Assembly: GCA_036403095.1 (NCBI GenBank)
Contig: DASWRQ010000253.1
Span: 1-27,078, forward strand
DNA: 27,078 nucleotides
Direction: 5' to 3'
DNA from: Kutzneria sp036403095
Lineage (GTDB): Bacteria; Actinomycetota; Actinomycetes; Mycobacteriales; Pseudonocardiaceae
In this document: piece after piece, positions 22,516 through 27,078 of the stretch
Layout: every line of letters starts with the position of its first letter
Position numbering within the stretch: position 1 is the stretch's first letter
Made by a program: the position numbers and the translations under genes
The notes under the pieces: model-generated
What the model saw: the letters and a program-made list of their open reading frames with translations, nothing else
What the model was told of the DNA's origin: nothing
Databases searched by the model: none

Positions 22516-25296
22516 TTGAACAGGCGAAATGATCGCCGGCAACGGATTAAGGACGCGTTCGCCGCCTTCCACGACGCGGTCGCCGCGGCCCGCGGCGCCG
22601 CCACGCGGGCGCACGAGGTTGCCGCGCTGCAACAGGCCAGGGAGACCTTCGAGCAGGATCTCCGGGCCCGGGGCATCGACCAGGCGCTGCGCGATCCCGA
22701 CTACGCCCAGTCGCTGACCGACCCGCGCCTGGCCCAGATCGTCGCGCAGGCCAAGGAGGACTGGGAGCAGGCCTTCGCCAAGTGGACCAACAACGGTCCG
22801 CGCGCGCTGGCCGACCTGGTCGCCGAGGCCGCACCGGGCAGCGCGTCCGAGGACTACGAGAACTGGTTGGGGCAGATCGGCACGGTCGACGGCCGCGGCC
22901 CGGTGCCCGGCCTGTGGCGGATCGGCTCGGCCATCGCCGCCAGCTCGCCGGTGCCGGTGCCGTTCCCGGTCGCGGTGCCGCTGCTGGACCGGTCGCACCT
23001 GGCCGTGTTCACCTCGTCCAAGAGCCGTCCCGTGGCCGAGAACCTGGTCGAGTCGTTGGTGCTGCGGGTGCTCAGCCACTTCCAGCCCGGCCTCGTGCAC
23101 GTGCACGTGTGGGACGTCGGCCAGCTCACCGGCTCGCTGCCCGGGCTGTATCCGTTGACCCGGGCCGGCTTGCTCACCGTGCACGATCCGGCGCGGCCGG
23201 CCGAGCTGCTGGACGAGCTGGCCGAGCACATCCGCAAGGTGCACACCTCGGTGCTGGTCGGCGGGCACGATTCGTTGCGCTCCATGGAATCCGACGCCGG
23301 GCTGCGCACCGAGCCGTGGCGGATCGCGGTGCTGTTCGGCCGCTCGGACGCGCTCAAGGACGAGGACCTGCACAAGCTGCAGCGCATCGCCCGCAACGGG
23401 CTGGCCGCCGGCGTGCAGCTGGTGCTGGTCGACATCCCCGTCACCATCAACAGTCCTATCGAGACGGTGCAGCTGTTCGACGACCTGCCTTGGCGCACCA
23501 CCATGTCGGGTGACCACGCCACGTTCCAGGTCGATCCGGCGCTGCCGCGGGAGATGGTGCCGCGGGCCTGCGCGGCCATCGCCGCCGCGCTGGAGGAGCG
23601 TCGCAACCGGGTGTGCACCTTCGAGGAGCTGCTGCCGGCGCACTACTGGTCGTACCAGTCCTCCGCGGTCGTGCAGACGCCGATCGGGCACCGGGACGGC
23701 GTCGCCGTGCCGATCACCATCGGGGACAGCTCGCCGCACGTGCTGATCGGCGGGCCGAGCGGCTCCGGCAAGACGAACTTCCTGTACGCCATGCTCGGCG
23801 GCCTGGTCGCCCGCTACTCGCCGGCCGAGCTGGAGCTGTACCTGCTGGACTTCAAGGAGGGCGTGTCCTTCGCCCAGTTCGCGCCGGGCCGCAAGGACCC
23901 GACCTGGCTGCCCAACGCGCGGCTGGTCGGCGTGAACGTCAACCAGGACCGGGAGTTCGGCGTCGCGCTGCTGCGCTTCCTGGCCGACGAGATGCGCCGC
24001 CGGGCCGACGCGGCCAAGCAGCACGAGGTCACCAAGCTGGAGGAGCTGCGGGCCGAGGACCGGGACGGCCGGTGGCCACGGGTGATCGCGGTGATCGACG
24101 AGTTCCAGTACCTGTTCGCGGAGAAGGACGCCGTCACCCGGGAAGCCGTGGCGCTGCTGGAGGATGTGGCCCGGCGCGGCCGGTCCCAGGGCATCCACCT
24201 GGTGCTGGCCAGCCAGGACGTGTCCAGCATCGAGGCGTTCTGGGGCAAGCCGGCCATCTTCGAGCAGTTCACCGTGCGGGTGGCGCTGCCCAAGGCCCGC
24301 CGGGTGCTGGTGGACGGCAACAACGCGGCCATCGACCTGCCGCGCTGGCACGCGATCGTCAACCACGAGTCGGGTGTCAAGCAGGGCAACGAGATCGCCC
24401 GGGTGCCGGACGCCACCGGGCGGGGCGCCTTCGACCGGGTGCAGGCGCGGCTGTTCGAGATGAAGCCGGCGGACCTGCCGGTGCCGCGCCTGTTCGACGG
24501 CAGCCGAGTGCCGGTGCTGGCCGACATGCCCGGTTTCCAGGCCCTGGAGCCGGTTTCCGGCGGCTCGCCCACTGTCCTGTTGGGACAGGTCATCGACGTC
24601 GAGGATCGGGCCGCGCGGGTGTCGCTGGCCCGGGCGCCGGGGCGCAACGTGGCCGTCTTCGGCTCCGTGCTGAAGGAGTCGACCAGTGTGCTCGCCGCCG
24701 CCACGCTTTCCCTGGCCCGGCAACACCTTGCCGGCGAGGCGCGGTTCACCGTCGCGCCGATGATCGACGACGCCGTGCCGGCCGCCTCGCTGCTGGCCGC
24801 GCGGTTGCAGGGCATGGGGCACGAGGTCGTCACCGTCGGCCTGGACGGCATTCGCCAGCACCTGGGCGCGGTCGCACGCGGGCTGGAGGAGCGACTGTCC
24901 GGTTCGGTGCTGACGCAGCCGGTGCCGCACTATCTCGTGCTGTACGGCATGGACGCCGCCAATGCCGTGCTGGAGACCAAGGATCCGGAGACCCGGGTGT
25001 CCGGTGTGGACAGTTTCCGGCAGGTGATCAAGAGCGGGCCCGAGCACCGGACCCACCTGATCGGCTGGTGGCGCAGCCCCGGCCGGCTCAAGGGCCTGCT
25101 GATGATGGGCGCGTCGGCCGACGACATCGGCGCCTGGGTCGGCTTCGACGTGCAGGGGCAGGACCTCAACACGTTCGCCCCGGGCCAGCTGATCACCTGG
25201 TCGCCGCGGCCCGGCCGTGGCCTGTTCTTCGACCGCTTCGAGCACGCCCGGCCGCAGGTCGTCATCCCGTTCGACACCGGAGGTGAGTCCTCGTGA
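22516..25296 (+). CDS. FtsK/SpoIIIE (EccC-like) multi-module ATPase
   Basis: 926 aa, no membrane segment or signal. Residues 1-120 are charged helices. Three RecA-like modules appear to follow. The first (about 150-350) has strand-helix units (HLAVFTSSKSRPVAENLVES; RIAVLFGRSDALKDEDL) but no P-loop. The middle one (about 385-610) is intact: Walker A GGPSGSGKT (412-420, Lys419), Walker B VIAVIDEF (523-530, Asp528-Glu529) and FtsK-type LLDFKEG and RGRSQGIHLVLASQ. The third (about 690-890) keeps the frame, but its P-loop position reads GSVLKESTS (716-724), without Lys. Tandem modules with one live site resemble EccC of type VII secretion. TTG start with AGAGG 6 nt upstream; no other start fits. 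Overlaps the next gene by GTGA. Substrate unknown: protein, DNA or a defence trigger. Confidence 0.92.
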   Translation: MNRRNDRRQRIKDAFAAFHDAVAAARGAATRAHEVAALQQARETFEQDLRARGIDQALRDPDYAQSLTDPRLAQIVAQAKEDWEQAFAKWTNNGPRALADLVAEAAPGSASEDYENWLGQIGTVDGRGPVPGLWRIGSAIAASSPVPVPFPVAVPLLDRSHLAVFTSSKSRPVAENLVESLVLRVLSHFQPGLVHVHVWDVGQLTGSLPGLYPLTRAGLLTVHDPARPAELLDELAEHIRKVHTSVLVGGHDSLRSMESDAGLRTEPWRIAVLFGRSDALKDEDLHKLQRIARNGLAAGVQLVLVDIPVTINSPIETVQLFDDLPWRTTMSGDHATFQVDPALPREMVPRACAAIAAALEERRNRVCTFEELLPAHYWSYQSSAVVQTPIGHRDGVAVPITIGDSSPHVLIGGPSGSGKTNFLYAMLGGLVARYSPAELELYLLDFKEGVSFAQFAPGRKDPTWLPNARLVGVNVNQDREFGVALLRFLADEMRRRADAAKQHEVTKLEELRAEDRDGRWPRVIAVIDEFQYLFAEKDAVTREAVALLEDVARRGRSQGIHLVLASQDVSSIEAFWGKPAIFEQFTVRVALPKARRVLVDGNNAAIDLPRWHAIVNHESGVKQGNEIARVPDATGRGAFDRVQARLFEMKPADLPVPRLFDGSRVPVLADMPGFQALEPVSGGSPTVLLGQVIDVEDRAARVSLARAPGRNVAVFGSVLKESTSVLAAATLSLARQHLAGEARFTVAPMIDDAVPAASLLAARLQGMGHEVVTVGLDGIRQHLGAVARGLEERLSGSVLTQPVPHYLVLYGMDAANAVLETKDPETRVSGVDSFRQVIKSGPEHRTHLIGWWRSPGRLKGLLMMGASADDIGAWVGFDVQGQDLNTFAPGQLITWSPRPGRGLFFDRFEHARPQVVIPFDTGGESS

Positions 25297-25661
25297 CCGA
25301 CGGCATCGCCGCCGACGCGCGCTACCGGGAGATCACCGCCTGGATCGGCGACGCCATGCACGAGATGCGTGAGCAGAACAGCGAGCGCGGCCAGCTGGTC
25401 AGCCAGCAGCTGGACTTCGCCATGGCCGAGACGATGACGATGCTCACCCGGGCCGACGAGAGCATGTCCAAGATCGACGACTTGTGGCGCAAGGCGATGG
25501 CCGAGCTGTTCCACGAGACCTGGATGGGCGCGATGCGGCCCATCCCGCCGCCGGACACCAGCGTGCCGCCGGGGTCGCTGGAGTTCTACGAGGACGAGGC
25601 CAGAAAGGCGTGCGACGCCCTGCTCGACGCGATCAAGAAGAAGGGCATTCTCGGCCGTTAG
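25293..25661 (+). CDS. Small helical protein C, coupled to the ATPase gene
   Basis: 122 aa, unrecognised. The first 85 residues are a long helix or helical hairpin with regular Met/Leu/Ile spacing (ITAWIGDAMHEMREQ; LVSQQLDFAMAETMTMLTRA; IDDLWRKAMAELFHETW), then a Pro-rich hinge (RPIPPPDTSVPPG) and a final basic helix ending KKKGILGR. Its GTG overlaps the ATPase stop by 4 nt, with GGAGGTGAG upstream, so the two are translated together and probably act together, for example as adaptor or assembly factor. It is not similar to the two small proteins at the front of the cassette. Confidence 0.85.
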   Translation: MTDGIAADARYREITAWIGDAMHEMREQNSERGQLVSQQLDFAMAETMTMLTRADESMSKIDDLWRKAMAELFHETWMGAMRPIPPPDTSVPPGSLEFYEDEARKACDALLDAIKKKGILGR

Positions 25662-25668
25662 CCCCACT

Positions 25669-25694
25669 CCCGAGTGACCGTCACCACTCGCGGG
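25669..25694 (+). terminator. Imperfect hairpin ending the ATPase cassette
   Basis: CCC-GAGTG (25669-25676) pairs with CACTC-(GC)-GGG (25685-25694), with a 2-nt bulge, 7 nt past the stop of the last cassette gene. An inner GTGA/TCAC repeat could compete. No T tract. Confidence 0.5.
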
Positions 25695-25775
25695 AACACG
25701 TGTCTCGATGCATGGTGTTGGACATAGTGAACGCCAATTACTGAACTTTGCAGTCTCGTAAATGGAGGCCACGTC

Positions 25776-26772
<997 letters not shown>

Positions 26773-26786
<14 letters not shown>

Positions 26787-27078
26787 TCAGCTTGCCGGGG
26801 TTGAGGATGCCGGTCGGGTCGAGCGTGTGCTTGACCGCGGCCAGCACCTCGATCCCGAGGTCCCCGATCTCGCCGGCCAGGTAGGGCGCGTGGTCGACGC
26901 CGACGGCGTGGTGGTGGGTGATGGTGCCGTGGTGGCCGACGATCGCCGCGCTGGCCGCGGTTTTGGCCCGCTGCCACTGGGTGACCGGGTCGCCGTCCCG
27001 CTGGGTCAGGACGGTGAAGTACAGGGACGCGCCGGTTTCGTAGGCGTGTGAGATGTGGCACATGACGATCGGCCGGCC
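26773..27078 (-). CDS. FAD-linked oxidase, C-terminal part (runs off right edge)
   Basis: The visible 101 codons (open through the right edge) match the C-terminus of FAD-linked oxidases of the alkylglycerone-phosphate-synthase/lactate-dehydrogenase type: PIVMCHISHAYETGASLYFT, a segment with HHGTITHHHAVGVDHAPYL, and the family ending TLDPTGILNPGKL. The HHH run is the conserved active-site histidine region. The start codon and FAD-binding domain lie beyond the window. The actual substrate cannot be told from this part. Confidence 0.9.

Noticed and set aside
22222..25245. Long minus-strand open frame opposite the FtsK-like ATPase
   Set aside because: Low-complexity translation without motifs; the plus strand has Walker motifs and coupled neighbours.

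Overview
The window comes from a high-GC actinomycete. The evidence is strong G/C third-position bias in every real frame, many GTG/TTG starts, several apparently leaderless promoters (TANNNT about 7 nt before the start codon), and a near-textbook S-(hydroxymethyl)mycothiol dehydrogenase, which implies mycothiol chemistry. Gene content (type II thioesterase, CYP102 fusion, family 2B encapsulin, DUF4232 and VanZ-RDD proteins) fits Pseudonocardiales or Streptomycetales. I cannot name the genus from sequence alone. It looks like chromosomal accessory DNA: I see no tRNA, rRNA, CRISPR array, transposase or integrase.

Left part (1-9.3 kb). A family 2B encapsulin shell gene (cyclic-nucleotide-binding domain plus HK97-type shell domain) reads left, with a hairpin and U-rich tract in its leader. 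It is followed by a 0.8 kb non-coding stretch, a TetR regulator with a candidate operator, and a small XRE-type regulator ending at a strong terminator. A lone type II thioesterase and a PAP2 membrane phosphatase diverge from overlapping promoters. A secreted GHL10-type glycosyl hydrolase is translationally coupled to a secreted C39-like peptidase. At 7.86-8.46 kb two apparently truncated genes abut head to head, like a deletion scar. A ferredoxin-tagged metallo-beta-lactamase-fold protein follows.

Middle (9.5-18.5 kb). A full-length CYP102-type self-sufficient P450 (P450-FMN-FAD reductase, 1048 aa) diverges from a PAS-LuxR regulator, and their -10 elements flank a short dyad. Next come an SRPBCC protein and mscR, transcribed divergently from a repeat-rich control region. 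mscR is followed by a protein with two gamma-glutamylcyclotransferase-like domains, a secreted DUF4232 protein, a monoacylglycerol-lipase-like hydrolase and a dienelactone hydrolase.

Right part (18.5-27 kb). A VanZ-RDD membrane protein has both a SigB/SigF-like and a leaderless promoter. It diverges from a PRC-barrel/DUF2382 stress-type protein. Then comes the most novel-looking unit, 21.0-25.7 kb. Two tandem small helical proteins (86 and 83 aa) share N- and C-terminal signatures. They precede a 926-aa soluble FtsK/EccC-like ATPase with one intact nucleotide site between two apparently degenerate ATPase modules, and a 122-aa helical protein overlapping it by 4 nt. A hypothetical protein just upstream may belong to the set. 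This resembles a type VII-like motor with WXG100-sized partners, but without membrane segments, WXG motifs or other ESX genes. The window ends with a zinc-free medium-chain reductase and the C-terminus of an FAD-linked oxidase running off the right edge.
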